Shown: piece by piece, positions 33,309 through 41,391 of the stretch
Position numbering within the stretch: the stretch's first letter is position 1
Layout: each line of letters opens with the position of its first letter
Assembly (NCBI GenBank): GCA_905480195.1
Contig: CAJQPN010000024.1
Span: 1-64,000, forward strand
Source: an uncultured Acidimicrobiales bacterium
GTDB taxonomy: Bacteria; Actinomycetota; Acidimicrobiia; Acidimicrobiales; Aldehydirespiratoraceae
DNA length: 64,000 nucleotides
Direction of reading: 5' to 3'
The notes under the pieces: model-generated
Databases searched by the model: none
Seen by the model: the letters and a program-made list of their open reading frames with translations, nothing else
Told to the model about the DNA's origin: nothing
Program-made: the position numbers and the translations under genes

Positions 33309-34886
33309 ATGACCGAGCCGACATCGATCGACGATCTCGTCCGCTGCGCCGTCGCCGCCCGACCCGACGAGGCGGCGTTGGCCGACGCACCGAATCGCGT
33401 GTCGGTCGACGGTGGCGAACCGGTCCGATTGACCTGGTCGGAACTTGACGCCCGAGTCGACGGGACAGCAGCCGCCCTCGCTGAGCTCGGGGTCGGTCCT
33501 GGCGTGCCGGTCGGGATCCAGCTTGCGAACGTCGTCGAGCTCCCGATCACGATTCTCGCCTGCTTCAGGCTTGGTGCCGTGGCCGTTCCGTTCCCGATTC
33601 AGCACCGCGCCCACGAACTCCGCCACGGAGTCGAGACCGCCGGATTCGACGTCTTCGTCACGACCAACCGACCCGACCGACCCGACCAGGTCGACTCCGC
33701 CACGGCGACGCTCGGCGAGTACGCAATGATGGCAATCTCGTCGCCGTCGACGAAGCCCGGACCACCCATCAGGTCTGCTTCGGTCGACGCCGAGACTCGC
33801 GCCACAATCTGCTGGACTTCGGGCACCACCGGTACGCCCAAAGGGGTCCCGCGGACGCATGGCCAGTGGATGGCATCGTCGAGTTTTCAGGTTAACGAAC
33901 TACGGATCTCTGCAACCGACCGCATCCTGTGTCCGTTCCCAGTCGTGAACATGGCAGGGATCGGCGGGATGCTCGTGCCATGGGCCGAGGTCGGTGCATT
34001 CCTGGCCCTGCATCAGCCTCTGGACCTCCAGGTTTTCCTCGGGCAGCTCGTGAGTGAGCGAATCTCCTACACGGTCGTGCCGCCCGCTGCGCTGAACATG
34101 CTGTTGGGCAACACCGAACTGCTCGACTCGCTCGACCTGTCGAACATCCGCACCATCTCCTCTGGCTCAGCACCCCTCGATCCGTGGATGGTCCAAGGAT
34201 GGCAGGACCGCGGCATCGAGATCGCCAACGTGTTCGGGTCGAACGAAGGCGCCGCGTTGCTGTCAACGATGGAGGCCGTACCCGATCCGACCGAGCGGGC
34301 CCGCTACTTTCCGGTCCCCGACCGGCCCGGTGTCGAGATCAAACTGGTCGACCTCGAGGACGAGACAACGATCACCGGAGCGGGAACCATCGGCGAGTTG
34401 CGCTTCCGAGGCATCACCGTCTTTGACGGCTATGTCGGGAGCGATGGGGCCGAATTCGACGCCGACGGCTGGTACCGCACCGGCGACCTCTTCGAGTACG
34501 TCACCGGCGACGACCCGCCTCGGTTGCTGAAGTTCGTCGACCGGGCCAAGGACATCATCATCCGTGGCGGCATGAACATCAGCGCGGCCGAGGTCGAGGC
34601 GTTGGTCGCCGACCACCCTGCCATCGTCGAATGCGCCGCCGTCGGCTTCCCTCACCCTGATCTGGGCGAGAAGGTGGGCGTGTTCGCCGTAGCGGGCCCC
34701 GACGGCGAACCTCCATCGCTTGACGAACTCATCGCCCACCTGCGCGAATATGAGATCGCCAGCTACAAGCTGCCCGAACGACTCGAATACCTCGACGCGC
34801 TTCCCCGCAACCCCGTGGGCAAGGTCGTCAAACCTGAACTCCGACAGATCTGGCGGCAGCCAGCGACAACAGAGAGCGAACAGTGA
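33309..34886 (+). CDS. AMP-dependent acyl-CoA synthetase (ANL superfamily)
   Basis: 525 residues from ATG 33309. The P-loop TSGTTGTPKGVPRTHGQ, YTVVPPAALNMLLG, NVFGSNEGAALLS (A5), DADGWYRTGDL (A7), DRAKDIIIRGGMNISAAEVE (A8) and PRNPVGKVVKPELR with the catalytic Lys are all present. It activates a carboxylic acid to its CoA thioester. Next come a thiolase-like gene (GTGA overlap) and a hydratase (GTGA overlap), so the trio forms a compact beta-oxidation-type operon, possibly for a steroid or aromatic side chain. Confidence 0.92.
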   Translation: MTEPTSIDDLVRCAVAARPDEAALADAPNRVSVDGGEPVRLTWSELDARVDGTAAALAELGVGPGVPVGIQLANVVELPITILACFRLGAVAVPFPIQHRAHELRHGVETAGFDVFVTTNRPDRPDQVDSATATLGEYAMMAISSPSTKPGPPIRSASVDAETRATICWTSGTTGTPKGVPRTHGQWMASSSFQVNELRISATDRILCPFPVVNMAGIGGMLVPWAEVGAFLALHQPLDLQVFLGQLVSERISYTVVPPAALNMLLGNTELLDSLDLSNIRTISSGSAPLDPWMVQGWQDRGIEIANVFGSNEGAALLSTMEAVPDPTERARYFPVPDRPGVEIKLVDLEDETTITGAGTIGELRFRGITVFDGYVGSDGAEFDADGWYRTGDLFEYVTGDDPPRLLKFVDRAKDIIIRGGMNISAAEVEALVADHPAIVECAAVGFPHPDLGEKVGVFAVAGPDGEPPSLDELIAHLREYEIASYKLPERLEYLDALPRNPVGKVVKPELRQIWRQPATTESEQ

Positions 34887-36094
34887 CTGCAATTCTCGGC
34901 GGCCATCAAACCGACTTCGCCCGCAACATTGCGAAGCAGGACCAGGACGTGAGCGACCTCACGAAGGAAGCGATCGAAGCGGTTCTCGCCGATGCCGGCA
35001 TCGATGCCACCGACATCGAATCGATCCATGTCGGCAATGCGTTCGGCCAGCTCTACAACGGGCAGGGCCATCTCGGAGCGATGCCGGCCACGGTGATCCC
35101 CGAGCTGTGGGGCGTGCCGGCGATGCGACACGAGGCAGCCTGCGCTTCTTCGTCGATGGCCACGCTTGCTGCAATGGCCGAGATCGAGGCCGGCCGCTAC
35201 GACTGTGTGCTCGTGCTTGGCGTCGAGCAGGAGAAGAACATGCCGGGCGCCCAAGCCGCGGCCGTGCAGACCGCAGCTGCATGGGTCGGCCACGAGACCG
35301 AGGGGGTCGAGTTCTTCTGGCCCTACGCCTTCAACCGCGTCGCCAACGAATACGACCGGCGCTATGGGATCAACGACGAGCATCTGCGGGCGATCGGCGA
35401 ACTCAACCTCCGCAACGCCCAAGACAACCCAAACGCGCAGACCCGGATGTGGAACCTCACCCCCGAGTCCTTCAGCGACGACGACCACGCCAACCCGGTT
35501 GTGGAAGGTCGGCTCCGGCGCAACGACGTCACCCAGATCACCGACGGCGCAGCCGGTGTGGTCTTGGTGAGCGACCGCTGGCTCGAGTCAAGGCGTCACA
35601 AGCCAAAGGCTCGCATCGTGGGTTGGGGCCACACCACCGTCGGCTTACCGATCGACCAAAAGTTCGAGCGGAGCTCCGACAGCGAGTACGTCATGCCCCA
35701 CGTGAGGCGGGCGATCACTGATGCATTCGGACGTGCCGGTATCAGCGGCACCGACGACCTCGACGCAATCGAGACCCACGACTGCATGACGCCGTCGGAG
35801 TACCTCGCGATCGATCATTTCGGCATCACCGCAGCCGGCGAATCGTTCAAGGCAGTCGAAGAAGGCTGGCTCGAACGAGACGGCAAGATGCCCGTGAACG
35901 CCAGCGGTGGCCTCATCGGCGGCGGTCACCCCGTCGGCGCCACCGGCGCCCGCATGTTGGTCGACTCGATGAAGCAGGTCACCGGCACGGCAGGCGGGTA
36001 CCAGGTCGACGGAGCGAAGCGGGTCGCCACACTCAACATCGGCGGCTCCACCGCTACCACCGCCTCATTCATCGTCGAGGGCTCCGCCGAGTGA
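34883..36094 (+). CDS. SCP2-type thiolase/acetyl-CoA acetyltransferase family protein
   Basis: 403 residues from GTG overlapping the ligase stop. Nucleophilic Cys87 in EAACASSSMA, His in ETHDCMTPSEYLA and GGGHPVGATGARM are the thiolase-family motifs; the ACASS and HDCMT forms are those of SCP2/non-classical thiolases rather than FadA. It would cleave a 3-oxoacyl-CoA to a shortened acyl-CoA and acetyl- or propionyl-CoA. In actinobacteria such thiolases act on branched or sterol side chains. Operon partners are the AMP-ligase and a hydratase. Confidence 0.9.
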   Translation: MTAILGGHQTDFARNIAKQDQDVSDLTKEAIEAVLADAGIDATDIESIHVGNAFGQLYNGQGHLGAMPATVIPELWGVPAMRHEAACASSSMATLAAMAEIEAGRYDCVLVLGVEQEKNMPGAQAAAVQTAAAWVGHETEGVEFFWPYAFNRVANEYDRRYGINDEHLRAIGELNLRNAQDNPNAQTRMWNLTPESFSDDDHANPVVEGRLRRNDVTQITDGAAGVVLVSDRWLESRRHKPKARIVGWGHTTVGLPIDQKFERSSDSEYVMPHVRRAITDAFGRAGISGTDDLDAIETHDCMTPSEYLAIDHFGITAAGESFKAVEEGWLERDGKMPVNASGGLIGGGHPVGATGARMLVDSMKQVTGTAGGYQVDGAKRVATLNIGGSTATTASFIVEGSAE

Positions 36095-36966
36095 CCACGC
36101 CCGACTTCGACAACATCGTCTTCGAGATCGAGGACGGCGTCGCCACAGTCACCCTAAACCGGCCCGACAAGCTCAACGCCATGAACGAGTCGATGCGCCG
36201 TGAGCTGATGGCCGCGCTCGACCACACCGATGCCAACGACGATGTTCGGGCCGTGATCTGGACTGGGGCAGGTCGCGGCTACTGCGCAGGCGCCGATCTC
36301 TCGGGCGGCAGCGCCACGTTCGACTATTCGGCCAACGTCGGCGACGGTTCGGCCAAGCCGAAGGTTCAACGCGACGGTGGAGGCCAGCTCACGCTGCGTA
36401 TCTACGAGTCGGTCAAACCGATCATCGGCGCAATCAACGGTGCCGCCGTCGGTGTTGGGGTCACCATGACGCTGCCAATGGACGTCCGGCTTGCCTCGAC
36501 CGAGGCGAAGTTCGGGTTCGTGTTCGCTCGTCGCGGCATCGTGCCCGAGGCGTGCTCGAGCTGGTTCCTCCCGCGCGTCGTCGGAATCAGCCGCGCGCTC
36601 GAATGGACCTACAGCGGTCGGGTGTTCTCGGCTGCCGAGGCCCTCGACGCCGGCCTGGTGCGCAGCCTCCACGCTCCTGACGAACTCCTCCCCGCCGCCC
36701 GCGAACTCGCCCGGACGTTTACCGAGGAAACCTCACCGTTGTCGGTGTCGACCACCCGCCAAATGCTGTGGCGGATGCTCGGGGCCGACCACCCGATGGA
36801 GGCCCACAAGGTCGACAGCCGGATGGTGCAGGAACTCGGTGCCGGACCCGATGCCGCAGAAGGTGTCGCCAGCTTTCTCGAGAAACGTCCCGCCCACTTC
36901 GAGGGCAAGCCGAGCAGTCAGCTGCCTCCGAGCATGCCATGGTGGGACGAGCGGCCGTTCGAGTGA
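36091..36966 (+). CDS. Enoyl-CoA hydratase/isomerase family protein
   Basis: 291 residues from GTG overlapping the thiolase stop. Crotonase motifs VTLNRPDKLNAM, GRGYCAGADLSGG, IGAINGAAVGVGVTMTLPMDVRLAS and FGFVFARRGIVPEACSSWFLPRVVG with the catalytic Glu in PEA. Ends with a tail rich in Pro (EKRPAHF, PPSMPWW), common in longer actinobacterial EchA paralogues. Completes an activation-hydration-thiolysis set with its two upstream neighbours. Confidence 0.9.
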   Translation: MTTPDFDNIVFEIEDGVATVTLNRPDKLNAMNESMRRELMAALDHTDANDDVRAVIWTGAGRGYCAGADLSGGSATFDYSANVGDGSAKPKVQRDGGGQLTLRIYESVKPIIGAINGAAVGVGVTMTLPMDVRLASTEAKFGFVFARRGIVPEACSSWFLPRVVGISRALEWTYSGRVFSAAEALDAGLVRSLHAPDELLPAARELARTFTEETSPLSVSTTRQMLWRMLGADHPMEAHKVDSRMVQELGAGPDAAEGVASFLEKRPAHFEGKPSSQLPPSMPWWDERPFE

Positions 36967-36983
36967 TCTTCCCCAGCCGCCGA

Positions 36984-36998
36984 CTTACACTGTAAGCT
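36984..36998 (+). promoter_or_regulatory. Inverted repeat at the -10 region of the desaturase gene
   Basis: CTTACACTGTAAG (36984-36996) is a perfect 6-1-6 inverted repeat. It overlaps TAAGCT (36993-36998), the -10 box 6 nt before the ATG at 37005. Placement suggests repressor control of desaturase expression, as seen for other membrane-lipid desaturase genes, but no regulator gene is adjacent. Confidence 0.55.
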
Positions 36999-37004
36999 GG
37001 CAGC

Positions 37005-37937
37005 ATGTCCAACACTTCCGACCAGTTGCGGATCGAACGTCGCGACGAGCGACGAAAGGTTGCGCCGTACCGCGGCGGTATTGCGGTGCGACTCATCGTC
37101 ACCTGGCTGTCTTTCAGCGCAGTCTGGATCGCACTCGTGGTCGCAACGATCTCCGGTCCTGTTCCCCTGTGGCTCGGCGCACTTGCGAGTTTCGTGATCG
37201 CGACAACCTTCTACATGCCGTTGCACGAGGCCGCCCACGGCAATGTTTGGGGTGACGTCTCGACGGCTCGCTGGGGCGAGGAAATCGTCGGCATGACGTC
37301 GTCGTTCTGGGTCGGTTTCTCCTATCGAGGGCACCGGATCTCCCACATGAAGCACCACGCCTTCACCAACGACCCAGCGAAAGACCCCGACTTCTTCGTC
37401 CACGGCACCAAACGCGAACTGCTCCCGAAGCTCTACGCCGGGACCCTGATCAACACGTTTCTCCCGCTGTTCGCCTTCGTTCCACCGGCACGGATCCTGC
37501 TCCCGAAGGTGATCAAGGTCCAAGGTGCTCGCCTCAAACGCAGCCGGGAGGAGGATCGCTACACGTTTCGATTCTGGCTGATGCGCACCATTGCGCTGAT
37601 CGCCACATTCGCCATGGGCTTCGGCTGGGAAGCCCTCTGGCTGTGGTTCGTTCCGAGCACCTTCGTGATCTGGTGGTTGGCGTTCATCTTCGCCTGGTAC
37701 CCGCATCACCCTGCCGACGGCAAGATCGGCCGCTACGTCGACACTCGCGTTGCGACGTTCCCCGGATCAACGCTCATCACCCGCGGTCACGACCATCACG
37801 CGCTCCACCATCTGTTCCCCCGTGTGGTGCACTACAAGCTGCCGAAACTGTGGCGGGAGATCGGGCCGGAGTTGACCGAAAAGGGTGTCCGCACCGAAGG
37901 AACGGCACTCGGTACCACCGGCCCAGTGGTCTGGTAG
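37005..37937 (+). CDS. Membrane fatty acid desaturase / hydroxylase family protein
   Basis: 310 residues with three His boxes: HEAAH (74-78), H110 with HMKHH (114-118), and HDHHALHH (262-269), the di-iron signature of the desaturase/carotenoid hydroxylase superfamily. Hydrophobic segments about 30-70, 145-165, 190-232 fit an integral membrane protein. The short first box (HxxxH) and third box are closer to beta-carotene hydroxylase/ketolase-like or alkane-type members than to DesA. Lone gene under a promoter with an inverted repeat; convergent with the SulP gene (3 bp apart). Confidence 0.85.
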   Translation: MSNTSDQLRIERRDERRKVAPYRGGIAVRLIVTWLSFSAVWIALVVATISGPVPLWLGALASFVIATTFYMPLHEAAHGNVWGDVSTARWGEEIVGMTSSFWVGFSYRGHRISHMKHHAFTNDPAKDPDFFVHGTKRELLPKLYAGTLINTFLPLFAFVPPARILLPKVIKVQGARLKRSREEDRYTFRFWLMRTIALIATFAMGFGWEALWLWFVPSTFVIWWLAFIFAWYPHHPADGKIGRYVDTRVATFPGSTLITRGHDHHALHHLFPRVVHYKLPKLWREIGPELTEKGVRTEGTALGTTGPVVW

Positions 37938-37940
37938 CGC

Positions 37941-39452
37941 TCAATCCTCGAGATGAAGCGCAGCACCGCGTGCCGCGCCTTGGCGAACATTGATGATCTC
38001 AACGGACACGGCGTTGACGGTGGTGCTGATCTCCTCGACGAGGCGGCGAAGCGCTGCAGCCGCTGAGTAATCCATGCGGCCGACACCACCCAGATCGAGG
38101 ACCACGGTCGCGATGTCGGGGTGCTCAGCGATCTCAAGGCGAATGAGCCGCTCGATATTCGGGATCGTGGCGAACCACAGCACCCCCTCGGGTGCGACGG
38201 TGAGAACATCACCGTTGCGCGAGCTCGGCGTGGTGACCTGAAGCTCGCGGTAGAGGTGGCTACCAAGAGCGAGCGCAACGCCGACGAGAATCCCGCGCTC
38301 CACCCGAGGAGCAGAGACCAGCGTGGCAACCAGTGTGCCGATGCCCACTGCGGCCTGCAGGAGATTGCGTCGGACCAGCCGCACCAGTTCGCCCACTGCG
38401 ACGAGCTTGACAACCGCACCGAGGACGATCGCTCCGAGGATCGCGCTGGGAAGATCCTCCAGCAGAGGGGTGAGTGGCAGTGCGAGCAGCACGAACGTCC
38501 CGGTGATCGCGCCTGCCCAGGCGCTGTTTGCTCCGGCCAGGCGGTTGAGCGAGCTTCGACTGAACGAACCGCCGACCGGGAATGCGCCCGAGAAAGCGGA
38601 CGCAAGGTTCGCGACACCTTGTGAAACCATCTCGCGGTTGGCATCCCACGGCTCGCGTTCTTCAGCCGCAAACGTTCGGGCGATCGATGACGGCTCAGCG
38701 AAGCCCACGAGTGCAATGACAAGCGCCGGGAGTGTGAGGTCGCCGATCTGGTCCCACGGAAAGTCGAACGTCAGCGACACGAAACCGCCATCGAGCTCGC
38801 CGACCACGCTCCCGGAGTAGTCGGTCACCGCCGAAACGATCACGCCAGCGATGACGGCAACCAGGACCCCCGGGAAGAGCTTGTGGAGTCGGCGGCCCCC
38901 GAACATGCATCCAAGTGTCAACAGGGAGAAGCCGATCGCCCCGGTCTGCCATTCGTCGGGGGAGGTGATGGCCTGCCATGCGTCGGCCAACACGCCGTCA
39001 CCATCGGTCGCAACGTCGAAGATCTTCGGCAGCTGGCTCGACAAGATCAGGATCGCCGCACCGGTCGTGAACCCGGTGAGCACGGGCTCTGACAGCAGGT
39101 ACGCCACCCCACCCATGCGCAGCAACCCGAGGGCCACACGGAACACCCCAACGAGGAGCGCCAACAACGCCGCCAACTCGATGTACTGGCCGGACTGGGG
39201 CGTTGCCAGCGGTTCGAGGGCTCCGAACGCCAGCAGCGCGGTCAAGGCAACCGGTCCGGTTTGCAGGTAGCGCGACGAGACAAAAAACGCGGCGAGAATC
39301 GGAGGCAGAGCCGACGCGAACAAGCCGTACTGCGGGGGCATGCCAGCGATCTCGGCATAGGCGAGCGATTGAGGTAGGGCGACCAAGGCGACCGAGATAC
39401 CGGCAACGAGATCACCTGAAGTCGGCTTCGGCATCGTCGTCAGACCCTTCAT
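37941..39452 (-). CDS. SulP family anion transporter with STAS domain
   Basis: 503 residues from ATG 39452 (TAGCCT 8 nt upstream; ATG 39434 is an alternative). N-terminal SulP transport domain with ALPQSLAYAEIAGMPPQYGLFASALPPILAAFF and SEPVLTGFTTGAAILIL, about 10-12 hydrophobic helices, ending in a cytosolic STAS domain (VVLDLGGVGRMDYSAAAALRRL). SulP proteins carry sulfate, bicarbonate, dicarboxylates or other anions. The sulfatase at 53 kb and desulfinase-like gene make a sulfur role tempting, but nothing in the sequence decides the substrate. Confidence 0.9.
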   Translation of the reverse strand: MKGLTTMPKPTSGDLVAGISVALVALPQSLAYAEIAGMPPQYGLFASALPPILAAFFVSSRYLQTGPVALTALLAFGALEPLATPQSGQYIELAALLALLVGVFRVALGLLRMGGVAYLLSEPVLTGFTTGAAILILSSQLPKIFDVATDGDGVLADAWQAITSPDEWQTGAIGFSLLTLGCMFGGRRLHKLFPGVLVAVIAGVIVSAVTDYSGSVVGELDGGFVSLTFDFPWDQIGDLTLPALVIALVGFAEPSSIARTFAAEEREPWDANREMVSQGVANLASAFSGAFPVGGSFSRSSLNRLAGANSAWAGAITGTFVLLALPLTPLLEDLPSAILGAIVLGAVVKLVAVGELVRLVRRNLLQAAVGIGTLVATLVSAPRVERGILVGVALALGSHLYRELQVTTPSSRNGDVLTVAPEGVLWFATIPNIERLIRLEIAEHPDIATVVLDLGGVGRMDYSAAAALRRLVEEISTTVNAVSVEIINVRQGAARGAALHLED

Positions 39453-39460
39453 CGTGGGTC

Positions 39461-39466
39461 AGGCTA
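39461..39466 (-). promoter_or_regulatory. -10 box TAGCCT of the SulP gene
   Basis: TAGCCT on the minus strand ends 8 nt before the ATG at 39452, consistent with the leaderless layout found at most first genes here. Confidence 0.45.
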
Positions 39467-39542
39467 GGCGGCCTATTGCAGCCACGCCGATGTTCGGCTC
39501 GATCCAGGCCACGATTTCTTCGGCCGAAACCACCTCACCCCC

Positions 39543-39788
39543 TCAGACGGGTGGCTCGATCCACTCGTCGGTGCGGGTATCGCGCCACACGGTGACCCAG
39601 CGGCGACATCCAAACGCGTGGAACCAGGCCTCGCGAACGGCTCCCTGTGGGTTGGTGTGCATGTAGCCACGATCGATGTCGCGCCCGTCGGGGTCGGTGA
39701 TCGTGTCGGGCACGACAGGAATCTCGCCGTGGACCCACTCCTCGATCGAACGCGGGCCGCAGTGCGGGCAGAGGACGCGCATGCTCAT
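39543..39788 (-). CDS. soxD: Sarcosine oxidase delta subunit
   Basis: 81 residues; start shares one base with the soxB stop (TGATG). MRVLCPHCGPRSIEEWVHGE, NPQGAVREAWFHAFGCRRWVTVWRDT are characteristic of SoxD, with Cys and His residues of its zinc site (CPHC, H, C). In heterotetrameric sarcosine oxidase the delta chain packs against the others and helps close the folate channel. Last gene of the soxAGBD operon. Confidence 0.92.
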   Translation of the reverse strand: MSMRVLCPHCGPRSIEEWVHGEIPVVPDTITDPDGRDIDRGYMHTNPQGAVREAWFHAFGCRRWVTVWRDTRTDEWIEPPV

Positions 39789-40996
39789 CAGTGCGTCCCC
39801 GACGATCCGCGATCGGCCAGCGTGCGGTCGCGTTCGAACCGGTCGAGCGAGAACGGCGCCATCAATTCGGGCACCACACCGGTGGCGATGCGTTGAGCCA
39901 TGAATTCGCCACCAGCGGGAATCGCCTTGAACCCCCACGTGCCCCAGCCGGTGGTGATCAGGAATCCGTCGACACCGGTGTCGCCCATGATCGGTGAGTA
40001 GTCCGGTGACATGTCGCAGCTCCCGGTCCATTGACGAAGCACCCGCAGGTCGCGCATGAAGGGCAGGACGGTGATGGCGCGATGCGACAACGACGCCAAC
40101 AAATCATGGGTGGAGCCTCGGGAATAGCTCGGCTGCCGGTCGATCTCGGCACCGAGCAGCATCTGACCGCGAGCAGTCTGGGAAACGTAGAAGCCGAGAT
40201 CACCGGAGGCGACGATCGGGTCGAATCGATGCTGGTAGCGGTTTGTGACGAACGCCTGGAGCGGATGGGTCTTGATCGGCAGCCGCACGCCCGCCATGTC
40301 GGCGAGCATCGTGACATTGCCACCGACTGCAGAGACGACGATGCCAGCCGCAATCCGCCCCGCCGACGTCTCTACACCGACGATGCGTCGCCCATCGTGA
40401 ACGAGTCCTACTACCGCCGTTCGCGGCGCAACGTGCACCCCACGACGCATCGCTCCTTCGGCAAGTGCCCACACCACACGATCGTGGCGAGCAGTGGCAC
40501 CCTGGTGGAACGACGCGCCCATGACCTCTGGAAAACCGCCGCCGCAGGCCAGATCGATTTCGGGACACGCCGCTGCAATCTCGTCGGGTTCGAGGTACGT
40601 GGTCTCGGCGCCAAATGCCTGGTTCACCGCAGCACGCGCCCGTTCCCGACGAACGCCTGCCTCGGAATGCGCCATCCAGAGCAGTCCCTTGCGGTCGTGC
40701 ATCATCGCCCGACCCGTTTCTTCTTCGAGGCGTCGATAGCGCTCGAGCGAGTGCTGGTAGAACCGAACCGCCTCCGGGATGCCGTAGTTGGCGCGAATGA
40801 CGGTCGTGTTGCGCCCGCTGTTGCCACCGCCGATGTAGCCGGCTTCAACAACGAGCACGCTGGTGATGTCGTGACGAGTTGCCAGGTGATACGCGATCGA
40901 AAGCCCGTGCCCTCCGCCCCCGACGATGATGACGTCATAGCTGGCCTCCGGCTCGCTCCACCGGAGCGTGATCTCGGCCTCGGGATGCTCGTTCAC
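39788..40996 (-). CDS. soxB: Sarcosine oxidase beta subunit (FAD amine oxidase)
   Basis: 402 residues from GTG 40996 (GTGA overlap with soxG). DAO-fold flavoprotein with VIIVGGGGHGLSIAYHLAT, EAGYIGGGNSGRNTTVIRANYGIPE and a C-terminal TGWGTWGFKAIPAGGEFMAQRIATG. The beta chain oxidises the N-methyl group of sarcosine on noncovalent FAD and passes electrons to a covalent FMN. The soxA, soxG, soxB and soxD genes overlap tightly, indicating one polycistronic mRNA for glycine-betaine/sarcosine breakdown. Confidence 0.93.
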   Translation of the reverse strand: MNEHPEAEITLRWSEPEASYDVIIVGGGGHGLSIAYHLATRHDITSVLVVEAGYIGGGNSGRNTTVIRANYGIPEAVRFYQHSLERYRRLEEETGRAMMHDRKGLLWMAHSEAGVRRERARAAVNQAFGAETTYLEPDEIAAACPEIDLACGGGFPEVMGASFHQGATARHDRVVWALAEGAMRRGVHVAPRTAVVGLVHDGRRIVGVETSAGRIAAGIVVSAVGGNVTMLADMAGVRLPIKTHPLQAFVTNRYQHRFDPIVASGDLGFYVSQTARGQMLLGAEIDRQPSYSRGSTHDLLASLSHRAITVLPFMRDLRVLRQWTGSCDMSPDYSPIMGDTGVDGFLITTGWGTWGFKAIPAGGEFMAQRIATGVVPELMAPFSLDRFERDRTLADRGSSGTH

Positions 40997-41391
40997 GTCA
41001 GCACGCTCCCGAGTCGATCCTCGAAGTCGTCGGCCAACACTGCCTGAACGACAATGCACCACCGTTCGGGTCCAACGACCACTTTCGCCGGGATACCGGC
41101 GATGGCGCCCTGACCGAACCCGAGGCTAGGGGGTGGCCATGTCGCTGCCCCCTCGAAGAGCCGAGCGCCGTCTTCGGGCGAGAGAACGAAACGCACCCAG
41201 CCGGTGTCGGGGAACACGATCGCATGTGGCTCGGGAGCCGCCGCATCGAGCATGTCGAGCAGCAACACTTCATCGGGGGCGAGTCGCATCTCGGTGGCGT
41301 CAGCGGGCCATTCCGCAGTGTCGAGCGCATTGGGGTCTGCGGCGATCCGCACTGCGGCGACGAGTTCGCGGGCGACGACGAACTCAGCCAC
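40993..41391 (-). CDS. soxG: Sarcosine oxidase gamma subunit (short)
   Basis: 132 residues from GTG 41391, overlapping the soxA stop by 8 bp; frames extending further upstream lie inside soxA. The pattern LAPDEVLLLDML, DTGWVRFVLSPEDGARLF, FGQGAIAGIPAKVVV and a terminal VLADDFEDRLGS fits SoxG, which is structural and resembles the YgfZ/GcvT fold. At 132 residues it is shorter than most gamma chains (about 180-200). Identity rests on position between soxA and soxB as much as on sequence. Confidence 0.8.
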   Translation of the reverse strand: MAEFVVARELVAAVRIAADPNALDTAEWPADATEMRLAPDEVLLLDMLDAAAPEPHAIVFPDTGWVRFVLSPEDGARLFEGAATWPPPSLGFGQGAIAGIPAKVVVGPERWCIVVQAVLADDFEDRLGSVLT

